Assembly (NCBI RefSeq): GCF_002115755.1
Contig: NZ_JFKA01000006.1
Location: 124,001-188,000 of the forward strand
Length of the DNA: 64,000 bases
Direction of reading: 5' to 3'
Source: Thalassospira mesophila
Lineage (GTDB): Bacteria > Pseudomonadota > Alphaproteobacteria > Rhodospirillales > Thalassospiraceae
A program made the translations under genes and the position numbers. Below are positions 55,616-64,000 of this stretch, piece after piece (the first letter of the stretch is position 1; every line of letters starts with the position of its first letter). The notes under the pieces are model-generated. The model saw only the letters and a program-made list of their open reading frames with translations. It was not told the origin of the DNA and ran no database searches.

Positions 55616-57616
55616 TTAACGTCGCCGGGCCGAAAGAACCAGAAAATATCCTGTGCCAATCAACGCAGCAATAAGCCCGGTGGGCAGTTGTTGTGGATAT
55701 AAAATATTACGCGCCAGCCATTCGGCCACCATCATCACATTGGCCCCGATCAGGATTGCGCCGATCAAATGCGCGCCCGCCAGCCGAAAACCGGCAATAC
55801 GCGCCAGATGCGGTGCCATTAACCCGACAAAACTAAGCGGACCAACCAGCAGGGTGGATACCGCGGCCAATATTGCCGCCCCCATCATCATTGCCAGACG
55901 GAACATCGAAATACCCAACCCCAGCGACACCGCCTGGTCTGGCCCCATCGATGCCAGTTCAAGCGGACGTCGTGCCAGCAGGGTGAGAATTGTCAGGATC
56001 GCGGTTATCATGGCAACGGCGATCACTTCATCCATGCGGGTGAAATAGGTTGTTCCGGCCAGCCACGAAATCAGCATGGTGGCCTTTGTTCCGCTATGGG
56101 TCATGGCAATGCGCACGACAGACCCTAAAATGGCGGTAATTGCCAAACCGTTCAGCAATAAATAATGCGGCGCGTGGCTGAAATTGCGGCACAGGCCCAA
56201 TAGCACCATCAGGGCAATAACGCCGCCAACCGCCCCGATCAGCATAAGGTCGGTGCGGCCATCAATACCAAAATAAACCATGGCAATGATCATGGCCAAT
56301 GCGGTGGCCGAACTGACGCCGGTTATTTCGGGGCTGGCCATGGGGTTATGGCCCACCCGCTGGATCAGCGTCCCCGATACGGCAAGGGCCGCGCCGCAGA
56401 CAATGGCCGCAAGCGTGCGCTGGGCGCGATCGCCAACGGTGCTGGTAAAGGCAAATAAATCTGCTATCGGGGTGAAAACGACATCACCCTGCCCATCAAG
56501 TGATACCAGCAGCGACAGTGCCAGGCCCGCCAGCAACCCGACAAACAAAAGCACCATCAAGACATGTTTCGCGGCGAGGTTATAATCCGCCGGGTGATCC
56601 TGGCTGTTGGCATTGCCATCGGGCATGATGCGGGCCTTGCGCAGGATGACAATAACAAATGGGGCCCCGATCAGGGCGGTTGCCGCCCCGGTCGGGAAAA
56701 TGTCGCCGCCGGTACCGGCAAACTGACGCATGACATAATCAATCACCACCAGCCCGCAACCGCCAACCAGAAGCGACATGGGCAACAAGGATTTTGACCG
56801 GGTAAAGCCGACAAAGCGCAGGGTGGCGGGAACGGCAAGGCCGATAAAGCCGATCATGCCAACCGCGGAAATTATGCTGGCGGTGATAAAGATGGCGATG
56901 GTCAGAATGATCAGACGAAGCCATTTAACCGGCGCGCCAAGCGAATTGGCGGTGTCATCGCCCAATGCCAGAATATCAAGTGGGCGTGTCAGCGCAAAAA
57001 TGGCAATAATGCCCAGTACCAGCCGGGGGGCAAGATAACAGGCGCTGTCCCAGCCGTTTTGGGCAAGGTCGCCCGCCCCCCACATAAAGATTGAATCCAG
57101 ATATTGCTGGTTAAACAGCATAAAAATTTGCGTTGCCGAATGCAGCAGCAAATTAACAATCATACCCGCCAGGATCAGCCAAAGGGTGGCGTTACTGCGC
57201 CCCGATGCGATCAGATAAACAATGCCCAGCGCAATCATGCCACCGGCAAGGGTGAAAACATCCTGAAACGGGGCAAGGCTGGCCGGGGCCATGACCAGAA
57301 AAATGGTTAATGCCAGTTCAACCCCGGCCCCGACGCCAAGGGTTGTTGGCGAGGCCAGCGGATTGCGAAATATGGTTTGAATGGCGGCCCCGGCAACGGC
57401 CAGCCCGGCCCCGCACATAAAGGCCATCGCCGTGCGCGGCAGGGTGCTGTAATGGAAAAATATCTGATCAAACCGGCTGTCGTCGGGCGTAAACAGTGCT
57501 TGCCATGCGGTGCCGCCTTGAAGGAACGGCAACAGGTCGACAAATATGCTGCCAATTGCCAATAAGCCAAACAGGGCTGGAATAATGGTCGCGGCGCGGG
57601 CGGGACGCATGATCAT
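55616..57616 (-). CDS. Fe(III)-siderophore permease, fused double domain (FhuB-like)
   Basis: 666-residue inner-membrane protein formed of two FecCD-type halves joined head to tail, as in FhuB. Each half shows the family pattern (PRTAMAFMCGAGLAVAGAAIQTIFRNPLASPTTLGVGAG and QRTLAAIVCGAALAVSGTLIQRVGHNPMASPEITGVSSA) and a C-terminal GLMAPHLAR-type loop. It is the third gene of the operon and overlaps the binding-protein gene by ATGA. It would import a hydroxamate or related siderophore; the outer-membrane receptor is not in the window. Confidence 0.92.
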   Translation of the reverse strand: MIMRPARAATIIPALFGLLAIGSIFVDLLPFLQGGTAWQALFTPDDSRFDQIFFHYSTLPRTAMAFMCGAGLAVAGAAIQTIFRNPLASPTTLGVGAGVELALTIFLVMAPASLAPFQDVFTLAGGMIALGIVYLIASGRSNATLWLILAGMIVNLLLHSATQIFMLFNQQYLDSIFMWGAGDLAQNGWDSACYLAPRLVLGIIAIFALTRPLDILALGDDTANSLGAPVKWLRLIILTIAIFITASIISAVGMIGFIGLAVPATLRFVGFTRSKSLLPMSLLVGGCGLVVIDYVMRQFAGTGGDIFPTGAATALIGAPFVIVILRKARIMPDGNANSQDHPADYNLAAKHVLMVLLFVGLLAGLALSLLVSLDGQGDVVFTPIADLFAFTSTVGDRAQRTLAAIVCGAALAVSGTLIQRVGHNPMASPEITGVSSATALAMIIAMVYFGIDGRTDLMLIGAVGGVIALMVLLGLCRNFSHAPHYLLLNGLAITAILGSVVRIAMTHSGTKATMLISWLAGTTYFTRMDEVIAVAMITAILTILTLLARRPLELASMGPDQAVSLGLGISMFRLAMMMGAAILAAVSTLLVGPLSFVGLMAPHLARIAGFRLAGAHLIGAILIGANVMMVAEWLARNILYPQQLPTGLIAALIGTGYFLVLSARRR

Positions 57617-58548
57617 TTATAAGGCCCGTTTTCGATTTGGGCCGCCAGCAAATCGGCAAAGCGCATGGCCGAATATACCCCGCCATAGGTCCAGACAGGG
57701 GGCACCTGATAAACCCGGTTGTTGCGCGCAAAGCCCTGCATTTTCCACAGCGGCGACGACACAATACGCTGGCGTACAGGGGCGGGGGTGGGCTCGATAA
57801 AGGCGATGGTATCGTTGGCAAAGGGGGCCAGCAGTTCCAACCCGCCGCGGGCAAAGCCCCAGCCGGTTGTTTCGCCGTTATAGGCCGTCGGGATGTTCAT
57901 GGCGGCAAGCACGGTATTGGGCAGGGACGGGGGCCCAAACACATTAATTTGGGCATCGGAATTGATGCGGATAACGGCGAGGCGTTGATCGGGGCCAAGA
58001 ATGGCGCGAATACGCGCGCCGTCTTGCGCCAGCGTTTCGTCCAGCAATTGCAGGATTTCGTTGGCGCGTTGTTCGCGCCCCGTCACTGCCGCAATCTGGC
58101 GTGTGGTGTTGATGATGCTTTGCAGGGCCGGTTTGGCGTTGTTAAAGGTTGAAATCACCATGGTCGGGGCAATTTCGGACAAGGCATCATAGGCCATGGC
58201 CAGTTCCTTGCTGATCAGGATCAGGTCAGGTTTTGCCTTGCGCAGGGCTTCCATATTGGGGGATTGGCGCTGGCCGATATCAACAAAACCGGCAGGCAGG
58301 TCGGGTTTGACCACCCATTCGCGGTAATCTTGCGGGTCGGCAATGGCAACCGGGGCTAGCCCCAGCGCAATTACGGTTTCGGTGAGGGACCAGTTGGTCA
58401 CCGCGATGCGGGTGGGGGGTGTTTCGAATGCAACACTACCCATTTCATGGGTGTAAGTTTTGCTTTCAGCATGCACCGGCAGGGGGTGGAACGCCATGGC
58501 ACAGAGGGTGCCGATGGTAAAAATGGCAAACATAAATGTACGGCGCAT
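57613..58548 (-). CDS. Siderophore-binding periplasmic protein (FhuD-like)
   Basis: 311-residue type III binding protein with signal peptide (FAIFTIGTLCAMAFHPLPVHA). Family landmarks are RIAVTNWSLTETVIALGLAPVAIAD, PNMEALRKAKPDLILISKE and LPNTVLAAMNIPTAYNG. It delivers the iron-siderophore to the fused permease that follows with an ATGA overlap. Confidence 0.88.
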   Translation of the reverse strand: MRRTFMFAIFTIGTLCAMAFHPLPVHAESKTYTHEMGSVAFETPPTRIAVTNWSLTETVIALGLAPVAIADPQDYREWVVKPDLPAGFVDIGQRQSPNMEALRKAKPDLILISKELAMAYDALSEIAPTMVISTFNNAKPALQSIINTTRQIAAVTGREQRANEILQLLDETLAQDGARIRAILGPDQRLAVIRINSDAQINVFGPPSLPNTVLAAMNIPTAYNGETTGWGFARGGLELLAPFANDTIAFIEPTPAPVRQRIVSSPLWKMQGFARNNRVYQVPPVWTYGGVYSAMRFADLLAAQIENGPYK

Positions 58549-58557
58549 GGTGGCCCT

Positions 58558-59334
58558 CTATGCGATGTAGCTGATGGAAATGTTGGATTGGGGCACGGTG
58601 ATTACGCCAATGTCGGCATCGTAAATGTGCTGTAATGTATCGGCCTGCATAAAGTCCCGGGCATCGCCCTGCCAGCAGGTTGTGCCGTGGCGCAAGGCCA
58701 AGATATGGTCGGCGAAACGCCCTACCATGTCGATATCATGCAAAACGGCAATCACGGTCAGGCCGATGGTGTTTTTCAAATCCGACACCAGGTGCAAAAT
58801 GTCGCGTTGGTGGCCGACATCAAGGGCGCTTGTTGGTTCATCAAGCAGCAAAATGGGCGCATCTTGTGCCAATAACATCGCAAGCCACACCCGTTGGCGT
58901 TCGCCGCCTGACAGGCTGGAAACCAGCCGGTCGGCAAAGCCGTCAACATGGGTTTGCACCATTGCCTGATCGATTTTTTCGTAATCAGACGCACGATAAC
59001 GGCCAAACGCCCCACGCCACGGATAACGCCCGAAACCGACCAGTTCGCGCACGCTGAGATGCGGTGGTACCGTGGGGTTTTGCGGCAGATAGGCCACCTT
59101 GCGGGCAAAATCGCGGATGGAATGATCGGTCAATGCGACCGTCCCCATGCGAATATCACCGCTAAACTGGCGGTATTTGCGGGCAAGTATTTTAAGAAGC
59201 GTGCTTTTCCCCGACCCGTTATGCCCGACAATGGCCGAAAACGCGCGGGTGGGAAACGATACGGTAATATCAGACAGCAGGGTTTTGGCGGCTTTGCCTT
59301 CGGTGCGAAAGCCTACATCCTTTAGATCAAACAT
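58558..59334 (-). CDS. Siderophore ABC transporter ATPase (FhuC-like)
   Basis: 258-residue ATPase with Walker A VGHNGSGKSTL, signature LSGGERQRVWLAMLLAQD, Walker B ILLLDEPTSALD and switch HDIDM. First gene of the minus-strand iron operon, ten bases before the binding-protein gene. A Fur box stands about 75 bases upstream of its start, so the operon is expected to be iron-repressed. Confidence 0.92.
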   Translation of the reverse strand: MFDLKDVGFRTEGKAAKTLLSDITVSFPTRAFSAIVGHNGSGKSTLLKILARKYRQFSGDIRMGTVALTDHSIRDFARKVAYLPQNPTVPPHLSVRELVGFGRYPWRGAFGRYRASDYEKIDQAMVQTHVDGFADRLVSSLSGGERQRVWLAMLLAQDAPILLLDEPTSALDVGHQRDILHLVSDLKNTIGLTVIAVLHDIDMVGRFADHILALRHGTTCWQGDARDFMQADTLQHIYDADIGVITVPQSNISISYIA

Positions 59335-59406
59335 CGCTTATTAAACTCGGTTGGGGCATGGCCGCATGACGGGGAACGGGCACGGAAACGCTGTCAGCTA
59401 CAATTA

Positions 59407-59421
59407 TGAGAATGCTTATCA
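59407..59421. promoter_or_regulatory. Fur box upstream of the siderophore operon
   Basis: TGAGAAT-G-CTTATCA matches the 7-1-7 Fur consensus TGATAAT-N-ATTATCA at 12 of 14 positions. It lies 73 bases before the ATPase start in the 295-base gap to the next gene. A second short palindrome, GCAAC-CGA-GTTGC, follows at 59438-59450. Confidence 0.65.
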
Positions 59422-59629
59422 ATAACGTGGCCTAAATGCAACCGAGTTGCGATTGCATATCGAAAATGCCGTGTGTGTCCTTTTGTATTATTTTATGGCT
59501 TTTCAGCCGGCGCTGCCCGCGTTAGCAATAACGATGCGGGTTTTCGGGGTATTTTGTACGCCGCTTTCATCAGCCAAACACCGCCAAACGCAGTATCAAG
59601 CCGTTAAAGGGCATAATCAGGGAAACGCC

Positions 59630-60517
59630 ATGACACAGATAAACACGCCATTGCCAGACCTTCGCTGCCAGTTGGGCGAAGGCCCGTTCTGGGATCAGTC
59701 CAACGCAACATTGTACTGGGTGGATATTATCGGCAAGGCGGCCTTTGGCTGGCACCCGGCCAGCAATCACTTGCAAACCTGGCAGTTTGATAAATTGATT
59801 TCGGCGATTGTACCACGCACGCAAGGCGGTTTCCTGCTTGCGCTACACGATGAACTGGCGTTTTTTGACCCGGCCAGTGAAAAGCTGACAGCGTTTGTGG
59901 CCCCTGATAAAGACCATGTTCAAAACCGGTCGAACGAAGCCCGTGTCGACCCGATGGGGCGGTTCTGGCATGGCACAATGCAAAACAATATCGGCCCGAA
60001 CGGCGAAGATGTGGCCATCACCGGCCATAGCGGCACCTTAAACCGGGTGGATGCAGATGGCACCGTGACACGGTTTGCCGCAAATGTTGGTATTACCAAT
60101 ACCTTGTTATGGTCCGCCGATGGCACCAAAATGTTTTTTGGCGATACCCTGGCCAACCGGATGGATGTTTATGATTTTGATATGAAAACCGGCACCGCCA
60201 GCAACCCGCGCCTGTTTTGTTCGGTTGAGGGGCGGGGCGGCATGGATGGGTCGGCCATGGATTGTGACGGTTATATCTGGAATGCGCGCTATGGGGCGTC
60301 GTGCCTGATCCGGTTTGATCCGACGGGCGAGGTTGACCGGATTATCGATTTGCCGGTTACCAACCCGACCAGCTGTGTTTTTGGTGGCCCGGATATGACC
60401 ACTTTGTTTATCACATCCGCGGCGGCAGGCACATCGGGCGAACGGCCGCTTGAAGGTGCGGTGTTATCGATTGAAACCGGTATTGCTGGTGCCCCGTGTC
60501 ATGCTTTTGCCGGGTAG
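59630..60517 (+). CDS. SMP-30/gluconolactonase family sugar lactonase (second copy)
   Basis: 295-residue beta-propeller lactonase related to, but distinct from, the one in the uronate cluster. Metal ligands are Glu17 (QLGEGPFWD), Asn157 (VGITNTLLWSADG) and Asp206 (GRGGMDGSAMDCDG). The asparagine motif ITNTLLW departs from the commoner SNGLAW. ATG 59630 follows cagggaaa and begins at the family start; 61 further in-frame codons upstream look non-coding and overlap the Fur box region. No sugar gene is adjacent, so the lactone it opens is unknown. Confidence 0.85.
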   Translation: MTQINTPLPDLRCQLGEGPFWDQSNATLYWVDIIGKAAFGWHPASNHLQTWQFDKLISAIVPRTQGGFLLALHDELAFFDPASEKLTAFVAPDKDHVQNRSNEARVDPMGRFWHGTMQNNIGPNGEDVAITGHSGTLNRVDADGTVTRFAANVGITNTLLWSADGTKMFFGDTLANRMDVYDFDMKTGTASNPRLFCSVEGRGGMDGSAMDCDGYIWNARYGASCLIRFDPTGEVDRIIDLPVTNPTSCVFGGPDMTTLFITSAAAGTSGERPLEGAVLSIETGIAGAPCHAFAG

Positions 60518-60704
60518 GTTGAATATCGCGCATCGATAGTTTTATGTTGCGTTATCTGCGGCCTGATCATTCATAGTTGGTCGATGGCAGTTTTGTAATG
60601 TTTTAGAAAAGAAGCAACTTTGCCGTTTTTTGGTCTTGGTTTTCTTGTCTTTTGCGATCAACATTAGAAACGGGTCTAGAAGAACGAGCAAATCCGAGGA
60701 CAAA

Positions 60705-62291
60705 ATGAAGATCTCACCTTTCCGATGGGACAAGGTGCGTGTTGGTATGGCATTTGCAGCGATCATGTCGGTCGCTGCGTGCAGCCTGCCTGCGCCACAA
60801 ACAGATACGATTGCAGGGACGGTTTATTATCGCGAACGCATTGCGATGACACCGTCCAATATCCTGACGGTAAGGTTGCTTGATATGTCGCGGGCCGATG
60901 TGCCCGCCAGCGAGATTGCGGCAAAATCCCAACCGGCGACTAATCCGCCGATGGTTTTTGAACTGCCTTATCAAACGAGCAGCATTGACCCTGATCATCG
61001 CTATGCGGTTGAGGCTGTTATTTCGGACGGGGCGGGTAAAAACCTGTTTCGCAACGAAACATCCTATCAGGTGTTAACTGGCGGCAACCCGGATGCGGTT
61101 AATATTGAAGTCGCAATGTTGCGCCAGCAACCCGGTGTCGACAAGGGGCATCAGGCGCAAAAATCCCGGACCGACAAGCTAACCGGCAAAATTGATAAAA
61201 GCCTGTCGCAATATCGCAAAATCGCCAGGAAATATGCGGCAGACCAGGGCGATGGCAGTTTTGAAGCCTTTGTCACCGATGAAGGCCAGCCGGTTTTGAT
61301 TCGCCAAAGCCGCGATCTGGCGGATTATGGTGCGTCGGATATTGCGTTTTATTTTAGCAATGGCACGTTATTGCGGTTTCAAGAGCGCGCAACACGCAGC
61401 AATTTCGGCAGTACAGTTGCCAATGCTGCGGCCAAGGGCGCCGTTTTGGAATATGAACTGCAGCTTGATTTTGCCAAAGGCAAGTATCAGACCGGCGAAA
61501 AACGCATTAATGGCAATGTCAGTGCGCCCGACAAGCACGAAATCAGCAGCGCGCAAACCCAGGCCAAGCTGGTGCAAACCCGGCTGAAAACCGAGCTGGC
61601 GGCGACTGAAATGTCTGAACCTGACGGTCGGCAAACCTTTGTTTGCGATGATCAATCGCGGTTTTATGCCAGCTTTGATCAGGATAATGATCAGGTCCGG
61701 ATCGAATTTTTAGGGCGCGAGCCGTTAATTTTGCCGCAAAAACGGGCGGCATCGGGCTTTATGTATGGCAATGACGACTATGAATTGCGCGGCAAAGGCC
61801 AAAACGCGACCTGGTCGTCGCTGGCAGATGGCAGCAAGACCGGCTGTAGCGTTTCGGCCGAAATTGCCGGGCTGGTGCTGGCCCCGGGGGATTTCGAGGT
61901 CGTTACGGTGGCCTCTTTGATGCAAAGCGGTAATGCGGAATGGACCCGTTATTTTGATGATATGATGCCCGCGATCAAAGCGTGCTTGCAGCGTCCGGTC
62001 GGTGATTTGCCTTCAGTGCTGAAGGCGTGGCCGATGAACCATGGGACGGTAGGTGTTCGCACCGTTAATATTAACGGCGGGCGCTATGATTGCCTCGCCC
62101 CGACGACAGGGTTGGGCGACATTCATGTTGAAGCAGTCGAAGGGGCAACCAATGTTTTGCCCGGCGAACGCGATGTCATGTTCACCCCCGCATCGGGGGC
62201 CTATCCGGCTGATGCGTGTTATCAGCATAAAAAGCTGGAAAAGGATGGCGTGTTTATTGGCTGGTTGTCACGCAATGCTTGTGAAAGCTGA
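60705..62291 (+). CDS. Lipoprotein joining YbaY-like and MliC-like domains
   Basis: 528-residue predicted outer-membrane or periplasmic lipoprotein: lipobox VAAC with Cys26. Residues about 35-137 resemble the YbaY family (IAGTVYYRERIAMTPSNILTVRLLD, then VFELPYQTSSIDPDHRYAVEAVI). Residues about 160-300 form a region I do not recognise. Residues about 311-383 match the MliC/PliC C-type-lysozyme-inhibitor fold, with the disulfide-type Cys314 and Cys381 and the ASGFMYGNDDYELRGKGQNATW segment. The last 145 residues hold four cysteines (427, 463, 505, 526) and are also unrecognised. It is monocistronic and ends in a strong terminator. A defence role against host or predator lysozyme is plausible but inferred. 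Confidence 0.78.
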   Translation: MKISPFRWDKVRVGMAFAAIMSVAACSLPAPQTDTIAGTVYYRERIAMTPSNILTVRLLDMSRADVPASEIAAKSQPATNPPMVFELPYQTSSIDPDHRYAVEAVISDGAGKNLFRNETSYQVLTGGNPDAVNIEVAMLRQQPGVDKGHQAQKSRTDKLTGKIDKSLSQYRKIARKYAADQGDGSFEAFVTDEGQPVLIRQSRDLADYGASDIAFYFSNGTLLRFQERATRSNFGSTVANAAAKGAVLEYELQLDFAKGKYQTGEKRINGNVSAPDKHEISSAQTQAKLVQTRLKTELAATEMSEPDGRQTFVCDDQSRFYASFDQDNDQVRIEFLGREPLILPQKRAASGFMYGNDDYELRGKGQNATWSSLADGSKTGCSVSAEIAGLVLAPGDFEVVTVASLMQSGNAEWTRYFDDMMPAIKACLQRPVGDLPSVLKAWPMNHGTVGVRTVNINGGRYDCLAPTTGLGDIHVEAVEGATNVLPGERDVMFTPASGAYPADACYQHKKLEKDGVFIGWLSRNACES

Positions 62292-62333
62292 TATTTGCTC
62301 GACGTGATTATGCTGCCATAAACTGAGTTATGG

Positions 62334-62368
62334 AAAATCCCCGCCAATGATTTTTGGCGGGGATTTTT
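62334..62368. terminator. Bidirectional terminator between lipoprotein and acetyltransferase genes
   Basis: Stem AAAATCCCCGCCA/TGGCGGGGATTTTT with an eight-base loop; T-rich on both strands. It lies between convergent genes. Confidence 0.88.
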
Positions 62369-62395
62369 ATGGGTGGAAGGCATGGTAGCGTGATT

Positions 62396-62902
62396 TTAAT
62401 GGGCCTTGTAACGTCCGGTCGGGCGCAGAACGCCACGGGTTCCATCCAGAACATTTTCGCCAAGGTTTAAGCCCAAAAACCGGTGACGGTCAAAATAACC
62501 AGGCATCGACAGGCCCGCTGCCGGGGCGGCAACAAAGCCGAACCGGGCGTAATATTGTGGGTCGCCGACCAGAAGAATGGCGCGGTGGCCTGCATCATGG
62601 GCGGCATTGATGGCTGCATACATCAAACCCGCCCCGACACCGGAACCATTATAGACCTTTTCCACGGCAAGCGGACCCAGCATCAGGGCTGAACCTGCAT
62701 TGCCCGCATCGACATTCCATAACCGGACGGTGCCGATTATGTGTTTGCCATTGTGGGCAACAAAGGCCAGCCCGTCGGCCGGAAGGCGGCCCGCACGGAT
62801 CAGTTCGGACGATTTTTTAAACCGGTCCGGTCCCATCACGCGATCCAGAAGCTTTTCCCGATCGATGTGGGACGAAGCACCTTCGCGATCAATGACAATC
62901 AT
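62396..62902 (-). CDS. GNAT-family N-acetyltransferase (YhbS-like)
   Basis: 168-residue acetyltransferase. The acetyl-CoA binding core is LGPLAVEKVYNGSGVGAGLMYAAINAAHDAGHRAILLVGDPQYYARFGF, typical of the YhbS branch. It begins 11 bases after the ornithine/lysine decarboxylase gene on the same strand, so it may acetylate a polyamine made by that enzyme; that link is only by neighbourhood. Confidence 0.85.
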   Translation of the reverse strand: MIVIDREGASSHIDREKLLDRVMGPDRFKKSSELIRAGRLPADGLAFVAHNGKHIIGTVRLWNVDAGNAGSALMLGPLAVEKVYNGSGVGAGLMYAAINAAHDAGHRAILLVGDPQYYARFGFVAAPAAGLSMPGYFDRHRFLGLNLGENVLDGTRGVLRPTGRYKAH

Positions 62903-62913
62903 TGGCGGGGTGC

Positions 62914-64000
62914 CTAAATGATATAGGCGGCTAACGGCGAAAAGCCGTTAAACGCCACCGATGCATAGGTTGTGGTATAGGCACCCGTGGCTTCGATCAG
63001 AACTTCGTCGCCAATTGTTAAGGCAATCGGCAGATCGTAGGGTTTCTTTTCATACATCACATCGGCTGAATCACAGGTCGGACCGGCCAGAACGCACGGG
63101 GCCACAGCGCCGCCATCATGGATGGTGGTAATGGGATAGCGAATGGCTTCGTCCATGGTTTCGGCCAAGCCGCCAAATTTACCAATATCAAGGTACACCC
63201 AGCGCACCGGATCGTCTTCGTGCTTGCGCGAAATCAGCACCACTTCGGCTTTGATCACGCCTGCATCGCCGACCATGCCACGGCCCGGTTCAATGATGGT
63301 TTCGGGCATGTGATTGCCGAAATGATCATGAAGGGCATCAACAATAGCGGCACCATAGGCTTCGGTTTTCGGCACATCGCGCAGGTAACGGGTCGGGAAA
63401 CCGCCGCCCATATTAACCATACGCAGCGTAATGCCTTTTTCCGCCAGGGTGCGGAAAATCATCGCGGCTTCGCCTAGCGCAGTGTTCCAGGCATCAAGGT
63501 TGCATTGCTGTGACCCCACATGGAACGACACACCATAGGCATCCAGGCCCAGGTGATGGGCATGTTGCAACACGTCGAGCGCCATGGTCGGTGCGCAACC
63601 AAATTTGCGCGACAGTGGCCATTCGGCACCAAAACCGTCGGTCAGGATGCGACAAAACACGCGTGATGCCGGGGCAACACGGGCAATTTTTTCAACTTCT
63701 TCAACACAATCAACGGCGAACAGACGCACACCCAGTGCATAGGCACGGGCAATGTCGCGTTCTTTTTTAATGGTGTTGCCAAATGAAATGCGTTCGGCAG
63801 AGGCACCAGCGGCCATTGCCATTTCAATTTCAGGCACCGATGCGGTGTCGAAATTGCTGCCAAGATCGGCCAGAAGGCTCAGAACTTCCGGTGCCGGGTT
63901 TGCTTTGACGGCATAAAAAATGCGCGAGTCCGGCAGGGCACGGGTAAAGGTTTCGTAATTGCGTTGGATGACATCCAGATCAACAACAAGGCACGGACCT
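62914..64000 (-). CDS. Ornithine/lysine decarboxylase (alanine-racemase fold), 5' end outside window
   Basis: The frame stays open to the right-hand edge, so the N-terminus is missing; about 361 residues are visible, beginning GPCLVVDLDVIQRNYETF. The PLP lysine is in IFYAVKANP, and MVNMGGGFPTRY, IIEPGRGMVGDAG and CDSADVMYEK (the second-subunit Cys-Asp) are all present. It makes putrescine or cadaverine from ornithine or lysine. It is followed closely by a GNAT gene and then a terminator. Compared with the usual family length of around 380-400, only some 20-40 residues should be missing. Confidence 0.93.
   Translation of the reverse strand, partial: GPCLVVDLDVIQRNYETFTRALPDSRIFYAVKANPAPEVLSLLADLGSNFDTASVPEIEMAMAAGASAERISFGNTIKKERDIARAYALGVRLFAVDCVEEVEKIARVAPASRVFCRILTDGFGAEWPLSRKFGCAPTMALDVLQHAHHLGLDAYGVSFHVGSQQCNLDAWNTALGEAAMIFRTLAEKGITLRMVNMGGGFPTRYLRDVPKTEAYGAAIVDALHDHFGNHMPETIIEPGRGMVGDAGVIKAEVVLISRKHEDDPVRWVYLDIGKFGGLAETMDEAIRYPITTIHDGGAVAPCVLAGPTCDSADVMYEKKPYDLPIALTIGDEVLIEATGAYTTTYASVAFNGFSPLAAYII

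Noticed and set aside
59447-59629. In-frame 61-codon extension of the second SMP-30 gene
   Set aside because: It lacks signal-peptide cleavage sense and family similarity; ATG 59630 has the ribosome site and the family N-terminus.

Overview
The window looks like a chromosomal segment of a marine or rhizosphere alphaproteobacterium. Gene content and codon style would fit Rhodospirillales such as Thalassospira, but that is an inference from content, not something the DNA proves. Coding density is high, base composition is moderately G+C-rich throughout except for one A+T-rich orphan gene near 23.0-23.5 kb, and no tRNA, rRNA, insertion sequence, integrase or CRISPR array was seen. The theme is scavenging and oxidative breakdown of acid sugars, deoxysugars, amino acids and hydantoins by a respiratory, partly denitrifying bacterium.

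Layout. 0-4.3 kb: a fused double-ATPase peptide ABC protein, then dialkylglycine decarboxylase (dgdA) divergent from its LysR regulator. 4.5-10.2 kb: a tightly overlapping minus-strand operon with TRAP transporter (P-Q-M), a GntR regulator, a hydantoinase and a racemase-like protein that lacks both catalytic cysteines. 10.6-22.4 kb: a complete non-phosphorylating L-fucose pathway (aldo-keto reductase, lactonase, L-fuconate dehydratase, 2-keto-3-deoxy-L-fuconate dehydrogenase, diketo-acid hydrolase) with an IclR regulator, a CUT1 sugar ABC importer, a RhaM-type mutarotase and a second enolase-superfamily dehydratase. 22.5-23.5 kb: a cupin and an A+T-rich orphan. 23.5-32.7 kb: a MacAB-OMF efflux system and two OmpR-type two-component systems. 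33.1-36.0 kb: three genes for polyprenyl-linked sugar transfer to lipid A or core. 36.3-41.8 kb: dienelactone hydrolase, an FGGY pentulose kinase divergent from a HAD phosphatase, the decayed remnant of an alpha/beta hydrolase, a FadR-type regulator and an aldose epimerase.

41.8-52.1 kb is an aldonate and uronate cluster: an IlvD/Edd sugar-acid dehydratase, a FadR-type regulator, a DapA-superfamily enzyme, an SMP-30 lactonase, 5-dehydro-4-deoxyglucarate dehydratase, a second TRAP transporter and uronate dehydrogenase. A shared TTACAAG / CTTGTAA palindromic motif lies in front of four of its transcription units and probably marks the regulon of the local GntR protein. 52.2-55.6 kb: a denitrification module (pseudoazurin, nirK, nirV) divergent from an NnrR/Dnr-type regulator, with a TTG-N8-CAA box between them. 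55.6-59.4 kb: a siderophore ABC importer (ATPase, binding protein, fused permease) behind a good Fur box. 59.6-64 kb: a second SMP-30 lactonase, a three-part lipoprotein joining YbaY-like and MliC-like domains, a GNAT acetyltransferase and the 3' part of an ornithine/lysine decarboxylase that runs off the window.

The most unusual items are the cysteine-free racemase homologue in the hydantoin operon, the YbaY-MliC fusion lipoprotein, the TTACAAG regulon, and the small glycosyltransferase module placed divergently from a PmrAB-like two-component system.
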